Of a DNA stretch of 27,575 nucleotides, positions 1-8,359 are shown piece after piece; the first letter of the stretch is position 1, and each line of letters starts with the position of its first letter. A program made the translations under genes and the position numbers. Source of the DNA: an uncultured Ruminococcus sp. (GTDB lineage Bacteria > Bacillota > Clostridia > Oscillospirales > Ruminococcaceae). Where the stretch lies: positions 1-27,575 of the forward strand of contig CALGTV010000121.1 of NCBI GenBank assembly GCA_937902395.1, written 5' to 3'. Under the pieces are notes generated by a model. The model ran no database searches. It was not told the origin of the DNA and saw nothing but the letters and a program-made list of their open reading frames with translations.

Positions 1-361
1 TTACAAGATCCTCCGTTATTCTCTTGGCATACTGACGGAAAACAGGAGAATTTATGCATCTGGACATACTGATTCTGCCGTCTGACTGCAAAGGCATAAT
101 CTCAGGATATTTCTGAAACAGCCAGACAGGCGGACAGCTTGTAGGTATACAAAGCACCGTTCCGATTCCGCGGCGTGCAAATATAGTTATTACATCTTTA
201 AGCCATTCAAGGTCGTATGCGCCCTCGGAGGGCTCCAGTCTCTGCCATGCGTACTCGCCTATACGAATCAGCTTTACGCCTGTTTTCGCCATTGTTTCAG
301 CGTCTGCGTCCCAGAGTGAGCTGTCCCACTGCTCAGGATAATAGTCAACGCCGATTCTCAT
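1..361 (-). CDS. GH42-type beta-galactosidase, N-terminal part (runs off the left edge)
   Basis: Reading the minus strand from the ATG at 361 gives about 120 residues before the window ends. The protein starts MRIGVDYYPEQWD and continues with GVKLIRIGEYAWQRLEP, then CPPVWLFQKYPEIMP and CINSPVFRQYAKRI. These match the start of the glycoside hydrolase family 42 TIM barrel (DYNPEQW, RxGEFAWxRLEP, PPxWL, NSPxY patterns), which hydrolyses beta-galactosides. The catalytic acid/base and nucleophile glutamates lie further downstream and are outside the window, so activity cannot be judged. No signal peptide is seen, which suggests a cytoplasmic enzyme. It starts 40 bases after the recN stop with only a modest GAGGG ribosome binding site. 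No clear promoter or terminator lies in the gap, so readthrough from recN or a promoter inside recN is likely. A related GH family with a similar N-terminus cannot be fully excluded. Confidence 0.8.
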   Translation of the reverse strand, partial: MRIGVDYYPEQWDSSLWDADAETMAKTGVKLIRIGEYAWQRLEPSEGAYDLEWLKDVITIFARRGIGTVLCIPTSCPPVWLFQKYPEIMPLQSDGRISMSRCINSPVFRQYAKRITEDLV

Positions 362-401
362 ATATCAACCCTCGTTTCTGTTATAGTGTTCACGTCTGAA
401 A

Positions 402-2063
402 TTATAGCTCAGCAGCCTTTCTGAGCTCGTCCTCAGCGGCTTTAATAACAAGCTCACCGGGATTGTCACCGCCCATAATACGCGCAATTTCAGCTGTTCT
501 GCCGCTGAAATCAAGCTGTGTGACTCTGGTTTCCGTTCTGCCGTCCACCAGATTTTTTTCAATCATAAGGTGATTGTCAGCCATAACAGCAATCTGCGAA
601 AGATGAGTTACGCATATAACCTGCCTAACCTTGCCTATCTCTTTCAGCTTTATGCCGATTTTCTGAGCCGCTTTGCCGCTTACGCCTGTATCAATTTCGT
701 CGAAAATCATGGTATCTATGCTGTCTCTGTCGGCAATAACGCTTTTAAGAGCAAGCATAACACGGGATAACTCGCCTCCCGAAGCAATTTTCGAAATGGG
801 CTTTGGTTCCTCGCCCTTGTTTGCGGATATGAGGAATTCCACGGTGTCCATTCCGCTTACTGTAAGCTTACCCTTTTCGTGACGTACCGCAAGAACAACT
901 CCTGCCATATTGAGAAATTCAAGCTCCTCAGTAACACGGCTTACAAAGCGTTCTGCGGTCTGCTCGCGGTAGTCGTAAAGAGCCTTTGCCTGCTCCGTCA
1001 CCTTATGGAGAAGTGCCTCGCGCCTTTCCGCAAGAAGCTTTATTTCGCTGTCGCTGTCCTGTAACCGTGTAAGCTCATCGCAGGCATCGTCATACATTTT
1101 CACAAGCTCTGCGGAGTCCGCCATATACTTGCGTTTAACCTTGTTAATCGCTCCCAGACGTTCGCGGAGATACTCCACACGCTGACCGTCAAGCTCAGCT
1201 TTATCGGCGATTTTTTCAAGCTCAGAAGCGATATCCGAAAGCTCTATTTCAACAGCCGAAAGCCTGTCATACAAAGCCGATACCTCCGCCGAATCATCAG
1301 CAAGGGAAGATATTTCTCCCTCTGCCGCCGCAATGATATCATTTGCCCCGTCATCGCCCTTTATAGCCTGTACAGCGGCATTTATAGCGGATATGATACG
1401 CTGGGAGTTATTTGCCGCCGCATATTCCTTTTCAAGTTCGTCGTCCTCACCTGCTTCAAGGTCAAGAGCGCCAACGTCCTTGACAATTTCACTGAGATGA
1501 CGTATACGCTCAATACGGGACTGCTCCTGTTTTTTCAGTTCACCAAGCCGGCGAGCTGTACTCTGCAATTCGCGGAATGTAACACGATAAGCGTCAAGGA
1601 GACTGTTATCGCCGCCGAAATCGTCCAGAATCTCCATATGCCTTTCGCTGTCAAGAAGAATCTGATTATCGTGCTGACCGTGAATATTAATCATCATACC
1701 GCCGATTTCTTTCAGCAGGGAAGCCGAAGCTGTACGGCTGTTTATACGTGCCACACTTCCGCCGTCAGCGTTGATTTCACGAGTAACCGTTATTTCATTG
1801 TTTTCGTGGTCAATGCCCAGTTCATCAAGCTTATTGCAGACCTCAGGAGAAAGCTCCGTAAAAAGAGCCGTAATTATAGCCTTATCACAGCCTGTGCGGA
1901 CAATGTCCTTACTACACCGCTGTCCCAGAACAGCATTTATTCCGTTGATAAGTATGGATTTACCTGCTCCCGTTTCGCCTGTAAATATATTAAGCCTTTT
2001 CTCCAGCGGTATTACGGATTCCCTGATTACCGCAAGATTTCTGATATAAAGCTCCTTTAACAT
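402..2063 (-). CDS. recN: DNA repair ATPase RecN
   Basis: This 553-residue SMC-like ATPase acts in the cytoplasm on DNA double-strand breaks during recombinational repair. The N-terminus carries a Walker A site, GETGAGKS at residues 29-36. The middle (about 150-370) is rich in Glu, Lys, Leu and Arg and reads as a long coiled coil. The C-terminus carries the ABC signature SGGELSRVM (about 428-436) and Walker B with DEIDTG (about 455-460), followed by a THLSQIA switch region. Length and domain order are normal for RecN. The gene follows argR by 18 bases, as ahrC-recN do in Bacillus, so it is probably the last member of the long housekeeping transcript, unless that continues into the GH42 gene. 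Its own ribosome binding site is weak (AGG before CAATGTTA), consistent with low expression. Confidence 0.96.
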   Translation of the reverse strand: MLKELYIRNLAVIRESVIPLEKRLNIFTGETGAGKSILINGINAVLGQRCSKDIVRTGCDKAIITALFTELSPEVCNKLDELGIDHENNEITVTREINADGGSVARINSRTASASLLKEIGGMMINIHGQHDNQILLDSERHMEILDDFGGDNSLLDAYRVTFRELQSTARRLGELKKQEQSRIERIRHLSEIVKDVGALDLEAGEDDELEKEYAAANNSQRIISAINAAVQAIKGDDGANDIIAAAEGEISSLADDSAEVSALYDRLSAVEIELSDIASELEKIADKAELDGQRVEYLRERLGAINKVKRKYMADSAELVKMYDDACDELTRLQDSDSEIKLLAERREALLHKVTEQAKALYDYREQTAERFVSRVTEELEFLNMAGVVLAVRHEKGKLTVSGMDTVEFLISANKGEEPKPISKIASGGELSRVMLALKSVIADRDSIDTMIFDEIDTGVSGKAAQKIGIKLKEIGKVRQVICVTHLSQIAVMADNHLMIEKNLVDGRTETRVTQLDFSGRTAEIARIMGGDNPGELVIKAAEDELRKAAEL

Positions 2064-2081
2064 TGACCATTGACCTGCTTT

Positions 2082-2516
2082 CTACAGTATATCGTTTCTG
2101 AATTTCTTTGCCAGTTTTTTCGCGTCTGCTTCACTGCGGACAAGTATGAAGATTGTATCATCCCCTGCAATTGTGCCCACAACTCCCTCATGTCTAACGG
2201 AATCTATGGCGGCACAAGTACCCTGCGCCATACCTGCACGGCATTTCAGAACTATGGTATTCAGCGCATAGTCCACATCAACAACCGCCTCAGAAAAGAT
2301 TCCCTTTTCCACAGCGGCGGCAGGGGGTAAAGTATATCTGTACACCCCGTTTTCATCGCGGAGCTTCACAAGAGAAAGCTGCTGAATATCACGGGAAAGT
2401 GTTGCCTGTGTTACACTTATTCCCCTTTCGCTGAGAAGATGTATAAGCTGTTCCTGAGTAGATACAGGGATATCGTTAATTAATTCAAGTATAATATCAC
2501 GGCGGTTATTCTTCAT
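2082..2516 (-). CDS. argR: Arginine repressor ArgR/AhrC
   Basis: This 144-residue transcription factor binds arginine and represses arginine biosynthesis genes; in Bacillus it also activates catabolism. The N-terminal winged helix-turn-helix holds TQATLSRDI at 36-44, the family's DNA-recognition helix. The C-terminal oligomerisation and arginine-binding domain contains GTIAGDDT at 114-121, where the two Asp residues contact the ligand in known family members. The length is typical. The start is set by GAGGA four bases before the ATG. It lies 7 bases after nadK and 18 bases before recN, in the conserved argR-recN order. No complete ARG box is apparent near the promoters of this window, so its targets are presumably elsewhere. 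Confidence 0.95.
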   Translation of the reverse strand: MKNNRRDIILELINDIPVSTQEQLIHLLSERGISVTQATLSRDIQQLSLVKLRDENGVYRYTLPPAAAVEKGIFSEAVVDVDYALNTIVLKCRAGMAQGTCAAIDSVRHEGVVGTIAGDDTIFILVRSEADAKKLAKKFRNDIL

Positions 2517-2523
2517 ACTATCC

Positions 2524-3366
2524 TCACTTTATTGGTTTGCACATTTTCCTGCACAGTGATTCGTGGAACGCGTTGTCTATTAAATCAACAAAATTAAGGG
2601 TATGCCTTCCCCTCATAATCTCAATAGATTCATTTTCAGCCATTCTGAGTTCAACATCTCCGTCAACACTGATTACAAGCGAAGTCTCGCCTGCTGTTCT
2701 GTCGGTGAGAGTAAGCTTTCTGTCAGGCGAAAAAAGAGTTGCTCTTGCAAAAAGAGAATGGGGACATATCAGCGTCATCTCGATACATTGCAGGTCAGGC
2801 TCTATTACAGGGCCTCCTGCTGAAAGGGCATAAGCTGTTGAACCTGAGGGAGTGCTGAAAAGTACACCGTCCGCACGGTATTTTCCTATGAGATAGCCAT
2901 CAGCCTCAACATCAAAATCACATATTCTGAAAGTTGCGGATTTTGCAGAAACCTCATTGAGCGCTGTATAAACTCTGTCATGTATTACAACATCAATGGT
3001 CATACGTCGTGATATGCTGTATTCCCCTGTTTTAAGCCTTTTCAGCGCATCGAGCTGATTAGCTTCAAGAGCCGCCATAAAGCCAAGAGTTCCCGTATTT
3101 ATGCCCAAAAGCTTTGTGTCAGTACCGATAAGAAGTTTTGCGCATCTGAGAATTGTACCGTCACCGCCGATAGCAATAAAAAAATCGGCAGTTCCCACAA
3201 GCTTATTTATATCCTCAAACACAACAAAAGGCTTGTCTCCGAATTCACTGGTATACTCATGACTTACCACAACACTGATATCAACGGAATGAAGTATATC
3301 GCAGACTTTTCTGGCACAGCCAAGTGCGTTTTTCTTCTGAAAATTAGGATAAAGTACAGCTATCAT
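2524..3366 (-). CDS. nadK: NAD kinase
   Basis: This 280-residue enzyme phosphorylates NAD to NADP, the sole de novo source of NADP, in the cytoplasm. The diagnostic motifs are present: GGDGT at 67-71 (nucleotide binding and catalysis), LGINTGTLGFM at about 87-97, the NE pair at 137-138, and TPSGSTAY at 172-179 followed by SAGGP. The length fits the bacterial family. A strong AGGAGG lies just upstream of the ATG. It sits between tlyA (9 bases) and argR (7 bases), so it is in the same operon; this position between the rRNA methyltransferase gene and argR is common in Clostridia but differs from Bacillus subtilis. Confidence 0.96.
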   Translation of the reverse strand: MIAVLYPNFQKKNALGCARKVCDILHSVDISVVVSHEYTSEFGDKPFVVFEDINKLVGTADFFIAIGGDGTILRCAKLLIGTDTKLLGINTGTLGFMAALEANQLDALKRLKTGEYSISRRMTIDVVIHDRVYTALNEVSAKSATFRICDFDVEADGYLIGKYRADGVLFSTPSGSTAYALSAGGPVIEPDLQCIEMTLICPHSLFARATLFSPDRKLTLTDRTAGETSLVISVDGDVELRMAENESIEIMRGRHTLNFVDLIDNAFHESLCRKMCKPIK

Positions 3367-3375
3367 TTTTTCCTC

Positions 3376-4161
3376 CTAAAGTTGTGTGAATGCTTCTTCC
3401 ACAATTGCTCTGAAATCCTGCTCCGACGGTATTTGCTGAGTTTTTGAAAGCTTTACCAGATACTCGATATTTCCGCTTCCGCCTTTTATGGGAGAATAAG
3501 TATATCCCATAGGAACAAGCCCAGTCAGCCTGATAAAGCTGTCGATTTCGCTGAGAATACGCATATGGACTTTTCTGTCCTTTACGATTCCCCTCTTGCC
3601 GATATCGCTCTTGCCAGCCTCAAACTGCGGTTTTATAAGCACAGCAGCAATTCCGTCCTCTTTAAGCAGTTCGCTGATTTTCGGCAGTATTTTTGTTACA
3701 GATATAAAAGAAACGTCAGTGCAAATGAAATCCACAGCACCGCCGATGTCCTCAGCTGTAACAGCACGAATGTCCGTATTTTCCATATTCACAACACGGC
3801 TGTCACGGCGTAATGATTCTGCAAGCTGACCGTGTCCCACATCTACAGCATAGACCTTTTCAGCACCGTGATTTATCATATACTCGGTAAAGCCGCCTGT
3901 AGAAGCGCCGATATCAAGGCATCTCAAACCGTCAAAATTCAGGGAGAAATACTCCGCCGCCCTTTCAAGCTTCAAAGCACCTCTGCCAACATATAATTCC
4001 TGTTCTGCGGATTCAATAACGTCATCTGCCGAAACATCTGCGGAAAATTTTTTTGCCGTTTTGCCGTTGACAGTAACAGCTCCCGATTTTATCATTTCCT
4101 TAGCTCGCTCACGACTTCGAGCGATACCTCTTGCTACAAGCTCAGCGTCAAGCCGTGCCAT
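3376..4161 (-). CDS. tlyA: TlyA-family 2'-O-rRNA methyltransferase
   Basis: This 261-residue protein has an N-terminal S4 RNA-binding domain (about 1-60, MARLDAELVARG start) and an FtsJ/RrmJ-like methyltransferase domain. The SAM-binding loop DIGASTGGF lies at 83-91. Likely catalytic residues are K64 in LKLERA, D149 in TDVSF and K177 in LIKPQFE, which fit the K-D-K pattern of RrmJ-type 2'-O-methyltransferases. Characterised homologues methylate ribose at C1409 of 16S rRNA and, in two-domain types, C1920 of 23S rRNA, and influence capreomycin sensitivity. The start codon overlaps the end of dxs by 14 bases and is preceded by GGAGG eight bases upstream inside dxs, indicating translational coupling. 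The dxs-tlyA-argR-recN arrangement is the classical Firmicutes order. Confidence 0.93.
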   Translation of the reverse strand: MARLDAELVARGIARSRERAKEMIKSGAVTVNGKTAKKFSADVSADDVIESAEQELYVGRGALKLERAAEYFSLNFDGLRCLDIGASTGGFTEYMINHGAEKVYAVDVGHGQLAESLRRDSRVVNMENTDIRAVTAEDIGGAVDFICTDVSFISVTKILPKISELLKEDGIAAVLIKPQFEAGKSDIGKRGIVKDRKVHMRILSEIDSFIRLTGLVPMGYTYSPIKGGSGNIEYLVKLSKTQQIPSEQDFRAIVEEAFTQL

Positions 4162-6040
4162 TACTGCCGCCTCCGTTTTTTATAATTTCAGCCATTTTAT
4201 CACAGCTCATTCCAAGCTTATCCAATGCCGATTTAACAGTAGCCTGCTTTACGAATCCCTTTGCCGCAATGCGTCTGTAATCTCCCTTATAGCCTGCTTC
4301 CATAAGCAGATTACCGAATTTTTCGGAAATACTGCCATAACCCACAGCTTCCTCAAAGAAAATTATACGCTTATATCTCATAGCCTTGCAAACAGCTTCA
4401 AGTTCTAAAGGGAAAATTTTCGTAAGTTTCAGTATATCGCAAGGCAAATCTTTTTTAAGCGCTTCTACAGCTTTGTATGCCTCGCAGAAAATTCTGCCGT
4501 AGGATATAACAAGGGTATCTCTTTTGCCGTTTTGTATAAAACAGTAATCTGAACAAACCGCACCGCACTTTATATTTGTATCCTCCGCACCTCTGGGATA
4601 TCTTACAGCCACGAGGTATTTTTCGTCGTATATAGCTTTTTTAAGGCATATTTTCAATTCCTCATAGTTTGAGGGGGAATATATAACCGTATCAGGTATA
4701 GTCGTCAGCATGGGTACATCAAATAATCCCTGATGCGTTTCTCCGTCCTCGCCTACAATTCCTGCGCGGTCGATTCCGAGAACAAGGTGAAGTCCGCCTA
4801 TCGCCACATCATGAATAAGCTGGTCGTAGGCTCTCTGTAAGAATGTGGAATATACCGCAAATACTGGGATTTGTCCCATTGCGGCGAGTCCGCCTCCGAA
4901 TGTTACCGCGTGCTGTTCGGCGATTCCCACATCATAAAAGCGATTTGGCAGCTTTTTCCCGAAATATTGCAGTCCCGTGCCGTATTTCATAGCCGCTGTT
5001 ATGGCGCAGATACGCTCATCAGCCTCCGCAAGACGAAGAAGCTCTTTTCCGAAAACAGTGGAATAACTGTCTCCTGCAGAGATTTCGGGATTTCCCGATT
5101 CAACATCAAAGCGCGATATACCATGATATTCTCCGGGATTTTTCTCTGCTGGTAGATATCCCTTGCCCTTTACTGTCTTGACATGGACAAATACAGGACG
5201 ATGATAAGACTTCGCCATTCTCATAGCCTGTTCTAAATCCTTTAAGCTATGACCGTTTATTGGTCCGAGATATATGAATCCCATATCCTCAAAGAGATTT
5301 CTATGAAGCACTGTTGACTTTATAGCGTCCTTGACATATTTCATACCCTTAGCTGCTTTTGAGCCCACTACAGGTATCTTGTTCAATTTCTGTTCAACCT
5401 TACGCTTGGTGTCAAGATATTCCTCAGAATTACGCAAGTCTGTAAGGTATTTTTCAAGAGAACCCACGCTTTTTGAAATCGACATATTATTATCGTTGAG
5501 TATGACAATAAGATTACTTTCTGTATCATGACAGCAGTTGTTCATAGCCTCATAGACCATGCCGCCCGTCATAGCTCCGTCTCCAATAACAGCAATAGTG
5601 TAATTGTCTTTACCCTGCAAGCGCATAGCCTCGGCAATTCCACAAGCAACAGAAAGAGAATTACTGCTATGACCTGCTATAAAGGTATCGTGAACCGATT
5701 CAGAAGGCTTTGGAAACCCTGATAATCCGTTTTCCTGACGAATTGTTGAAAACTTATCCGCTCTGCCTGTCAGAAGCTTATGGACATATGCCTGATGTCC
5801 TACGTCCCAGACAATTTTATCCTCAGGGGATTTGAAATTGCGGTGTATTGACATTGTAAGCTCAACAACTCCAAGATTTGAAGCAAGATGTCCTCCTGTT
5901 GATGCTACGGTATCAATAAGAATTTTTCTTATATCGCAGCATAACTGCCCGCACTGCCCCAAAGAGAGCTTTTTCAGGTCGGCAGGCAGATTAAGCTCTG
6001 AAAGGCTTACTCTGCCGCCGTTTTTTATAAATTCACTCAT
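4148..6040 (-). CDS. dxs: 1-deoxy-D-xylulose-5-phosphate synthase
   Basis: This 630-residue thiamine-diphosphate enzyme condenses pyruvate and glyceraldehyde 3-phosphate to DXP, the first step of the MEP isoprenoid pathway. Visible landmarks are H51 in GGHLASNLG, WDVGHQAYVHKLLTGR at 78-93, the ThDP and Mg motif GDGAMTGG at 153-160, and the transketolase pyrimidine-binding part with GIAEQHAVTFGGGLA and RAGIVGEDGETHQG. Length and domain order are normal. It lies 46 bases after ispA, the largest gap in this part of the operon, and that gap carries a stem-loop. The ribosome binding site is weak (GGAACG), so the hairpin may affect translation. It shares 14 bases with tlyA. Together with ispA it supplies prenyl precursors for quinone or undecaprenyl synthesis. 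Confidence 0.97.
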   Translation of the reverse strand: MSEFIKNGGRVSLSELNLPADLKKLSLGQCGQLCCDIRKILIDTVASTGGHLASNLGVVELTMSIHRNFKSPEDKIVWDVGHQAYVHKLLTGRADKFSTIRQENGLSGFPKPSESVHDTFIAGHSSNSLSVACGIAEAMRLQGKDNYTIAVIGDGAMTGGMVYEAMNNCCHDTESNLIVILNDNNMSISKSVGSLEKYLTDLRNSEEYLDTKRKVEQKLNKIPVVGSKAAKGMKYVKDAIKSTVLHRNLFEDMGFIYLGPINGHSLKDLEQAMRMAKSYHRPVFVHVKTVKGKGYLPAEKNPGEYHGISRFDVESGNPEISAGDSYSTVFGKELLRLAEADERICAITAAMKYGTGLQYFGKKLPNRFYDVGIAEQHAVTFGGGLAAMGQIPVFAVYSTFLQRAYDQLIHDVAIGGLHLVLGIDRAGIVGEDGETHQGLFDVPMLTTIPDTVIYSPSNYEELKICLKKAIYDEKYLVAVRYPRGAEDTNIKCGAVCSDYCFIQNGKRDTLVISYGRIFCEAYKAVEALKKDLPCDILKLTKIFPLELEAVCKAMRYKRIIFFEEAVGYGSISEKFGNLLMEAGYKGDYRRIAAKGFVKQATVKSALDKLGMSCDKMAEIIKNGGGSNGTA

Positions 6041-6051
6041 TTTATCGTTCC

Positions 6052-6077
6052 GTGAAAACGGTATATGCCGTATTCAC
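6052..6077 (-). repeat. Stem-loop between ispA and dxs
   Basis: An inverted repeat fills most of the ispA-dxs gap. On the plus strand the arms are gtgaa-a-acgg and ccgt-a-ttcac around a six-base loop: nine base pairs with one internal mismatch. No T-run follows on the minus strand, so it is not an intrinsic terminator. It ends about a dozen bases before the dxs start and directly abuts its weak GGAACG ribosome binding site. An RNA-processing or translation-tuning role is inference. Confidence 0.5.
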
Positions 6078-6086
6078 AAACTCCTT

Positions 6087-6977
6087 TTAGTATTTGCGCT
6101 TGAGAAGCTTTTCAGTAAGCGTAACAAGGAACTCATTATCAGGAATTGCACTGAGCCATTCCAGAGCCTCAGATGTTGCTTTATCTGCGGCTTCCCTTGC
6201 CTTATCAATTCCGAAAAGTGATACATAGGTATTCTTGTTTGAAGCCTCGTCGCTTCCTACAGGCTTTCCAAGCTCCTCTGTGGTGCTTGTTACATCGAGG
6301 ATATCATCAATAAGCTGGAAAGCAAAGCCAAGACGGAGACCGTATTCAGCAGCTGCTCTGATTGTTTCGTTGTCAGCATCTGCACAGATTGCGCCCATTA
6401 CGCAGGATACAGCAATAAGCTGGCCTGTCTTGCAGCGATAAAGATTCCTGAGATTATCCTCATCAACGTTATCACACTTTTCATTTTCCATATCGATAAC
6501 CTGTCCGCCAATCATGCCGTCTCTGCCCATGGAGTTTGCAAGTACAGAGATAATAAGCACTTTCTGCTCGGGAGTGAGATGCTGAGCATCAGCAATAATC
6601 TCAAAAGGAAGAACAGCAAGAGCATCTCCTGCAAGAATAGCCATTGCTTCACCGAAAGCCTTATGGCATGAAGGCTTGCCTCTGCGGAAATCATCGTTAT
6701 CCATAGCAGGCAGGTCGTCATGAATCAGAGAAAAGGTATGTACCATTTCAATGGCACAGGCAGGTGCGGAAGATGCCTCAACCATACCGCCAAGAGCCTC
6801 ACAGAAAGCGTGTACAAGAACAGGACGAAGTCTCTTTCCGCCTGCACGGAGAGAATAGTTCATAGCGTCGATAAGCTTAACCTGCGGTCTGTTTTCATGG
6901 CTGTAGTTGTTGAAATTCTTCAGTTCCTTTTCAATGTAGTCAACATAGGATTTCAGTTTTTCTTCAAAGTTTTTCAT
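6087..6977 (-). CDS. ispA: Polyprenyl (geranyl/farnesyl) diphosphate synthase
   Basis: This 296-residue trans-isoprenyl diphosphate synthase elongates DMAPP/GPP with IPP, most likely to farnesyl diphosphate. It contains GGKRLRP at 46-52, the first Asp-rich motif DDLPAMD at 87-93 followed by RRGKPSCHKAFGE, a GGQVIDM segment at about 157-163, and the second Asp-rich motif DDILD at 224-228. Chain length cannot be proved from sequence, but the DDxxxxD form of the first motif and the neighbours xseB and dxs fit bacterial short-chain FPP synthases. It begins one base after the xseB stop, with GGAGG inside the end of xseB, so the two are tightly coupled. Confidence 0.93.
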   Translation of the reverse strand: MKNFEEKLKSYVDYIEKELKNFNNYSHENRPQVKLIDAMNYSLRAGGKRLRPVLVHAFCEALGGMVEASSAPACAIEMVHTFSLIHDDLPAMDNDDFRRGKPSCHKAFGEAMAILAGDALAVLPFEIIADAQHLTPEQKVLIISVLANSMGRDGMIGGQVIDMENEKCDNVDEDNLRNLYRCKTGQLIAVSCVMGAICADADNETIRAAAEYGLRLGFAFQLIDDILDVTSTTEELGKPVGSDEASNKNTYVSLFGIDKAREAADKATSEALEWLSAIPDNEFLVTLTEKLLKRKY

Positions 6978-6978
6978 A

Positions 6979-7161
6979 TCATTTTTCCTCCGTTATTTTT
7001 ATTTTTGCGCTTTCAAGCTGACTTCTGCAAAGAGCGGAGATTTTCACGCCCTCGCCGTACAGCTCAACAGTTTTTTCCAGCGAAACATCGCCCTTTTCAA
7101 GCTCCGAAACGATTTCCGCAAGTTTTTTCAGATTTTCTTCAAAAGTTTCCTTGTTTTCCAT
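6979..7161 (-). CDS. xseB: Exodeoxyribonuclease VII small subunit
   Basis: This 60-residue, highly charged helical protein carries the XseB pattern: FEENLKKLAEIVSELEKGDVSLEKTVELYGEGV, split here only by prediction of two helices. It is the small subunit that binds the XseA stalk to form exonuclease VII, which degrades single-stranded DNA. I chose the ATG at 7161, which begins MENKETF and has GGTGA five bases upstream. A GTG at 7170 would add three residues but lacks a suitable ribosome binding site. The start lies one base after the xseA stop and the stop is one base before ispA, so all three are coupled. Confidence 0.93.
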   Translation of the reverse strand: MENKETFEENLKKLAEIVSELEKGDVSLEKTVELYGEGVKISALCRSQLESAKIKITEEK

Positions 7162-7162
7162 A

Positions 7163-8359
7163 TTATTCACCGTTTACATCGATTATTTCAGCTGTTGCAG
7201 TTCCCTTATCAAAACGCAGAGTTATTTCCTGTCCCACGCTCAAATCAGCTGAATCTCTTACAAGCTCATCGCCCTTGTATACAAGAGAATAACCTCTTGC
7301 CATAACTTTAAGGGGACTGAGGCTGTCAAGCCTTGCCGCCTTTTCCGCAAGCTGTGCGGAATATCTGTCAAAATTGCGTTTTACCGCTGTCTCGGCACGA
7401 TTTTGCAGATTCGCAAGTTTTTCCTCCATAAGTTTCAGTCTGTTTTCGGGTGACTGCGCCGAAAGCTTTGCAGATAAAGAATTGTATGCCATGAACTTTT
7501 TTTCAACTGCCGCCATAGATGCCTTTTCACAGCGTCTTTCATAGCCGTTAATATATTCCCTTAACTGCGAAATATCCGGGGAGGCAAGCTCTGCCGCCGC
7601 TGAGGGCGTAGGAGCTCTCATATCTGCGGCAAGGTCGGTGAGAGTAAAATCCACCTCATGACCAACAGCAGATATAACAGGGATTTTACAGTTATATACT
7701 GCCCTTGCTACAGCTTCCGTATTGTATGCGGACAAATCCTCGGAAGAACCGCCGCCTCTACCCACGATTACAACATCACAGCCTGCGGCTTCTGCTTTGA
7801 GGATTCCCTGACATATAGACATAGGCGCGGATTCGCCCTGCACAAGAGCGTCAATGGTATACAGCTCACAAAGGGGATATCTTCGGGATAGTACGTTTAT
7901 AATATCCTGTACTGCCGCACCGCTGAGAGAAGTTACAGCGCCGATTTTCTTCGGCATATAAGGCAGACTGCGTTTATGCTCCTCGGCAAATATCCCCTCT
8001 GCCGCAAGCTTTTTTTTCAGCTGTTCAAGAGCAATACTTGCCTTGCCTGCGCCCTCGGGAATAATATCATTTACATAAAGCTGATACACGCCGTCACGCT
8101 CATATACGGCTATACTTCCCGAAGCCACAACAGACATTCCGTCCTCAGGCTGAAATTTCAGCCTTGAAGCCGCCGAAGCAAACATGACAGCTTTCAGCGT
8201 GCTTTCCTTATCTTTAAGGGAAAAATAGCAGTGACCACTTTTGTAATGACATATAAAATCAGTAATTTCACCTTTTACCATAATTCCCTGCAAAATCCTG
8301 TCACTTTTCAGCTTTGAGGCGATATATTTATTTACCTGTGTTACCGTGATTACCGGCAT
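7163..8359 (-). CDS. xseA: Exodeoxyribonuclease VII large subunit
   Basis: This 398-residue subunit has an N-terminal OB-fold (about 1-100, with VKGEITDF and GHCYFSLKDK) and a catalytic core with the family motifs GAVTSLSGAAVQDI, VIVGRGGGSSEDL and PVISAVGHEVDFTLTDLAAD. A helical stalk and a C-terminal beta segment ending in GTATAEI follow. With XseB it forms exonuclease VII, which cleaves single-stranded DNA into oligonucleotides in mismatch and damage processing. The gene overlaps the upstream TsaD-like gene by 10 bases and is followed at once by xseB. Length is slightly short of, but within, the family range. The xseA-xseB-ispA-dxs order is standard in Firmicutes. Confidence 0.96.
   Translation of the reverse strand: MPVITVTQVNKYIASKLKSDRILQGIMVKGEITDFICHYKSGHCYFSLKDKESTLKAVMFASAASRLKFQPEDGMSVVASGSIAVYERDGVYQLYVNDIIPEGAGKASIALEQLKKKLAAEGIFAEEHKRSLPYMPKKIGAVTSLSGAAVQDIINVLSRRYPLCELYTIDALVQGESAPMSICQGILKAEAAGCDVVIVGRGGGSSEDLSAYNTEAVARAVYNCKIPVISAVGHEVDFTLTDLAADMRAPTPSAAAELASPDISQLREYINGYERRCEKASMAAVEKKFMAYNSLSAKLSAQSPENRLKLMEEKLANLQNRAETAVKRNFDRYSAQLAEKAARLDSLSPLKVMARGYSLVYKGDELVRDSADLSVGQEITLRFDKGTATAEIIDVNGE

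Noticed and set aside
1497..2060. 187-codon open frame on the plus strand
   Set aside because: Fully antisense to recN, with no family resemblance; a shadow frame.
6720..7292. 190-codon open frame on the plus strand
   Set aside because: Antisense to ispA, xseB and xseA, Phe/Arg-rich and without a recognisable domain.
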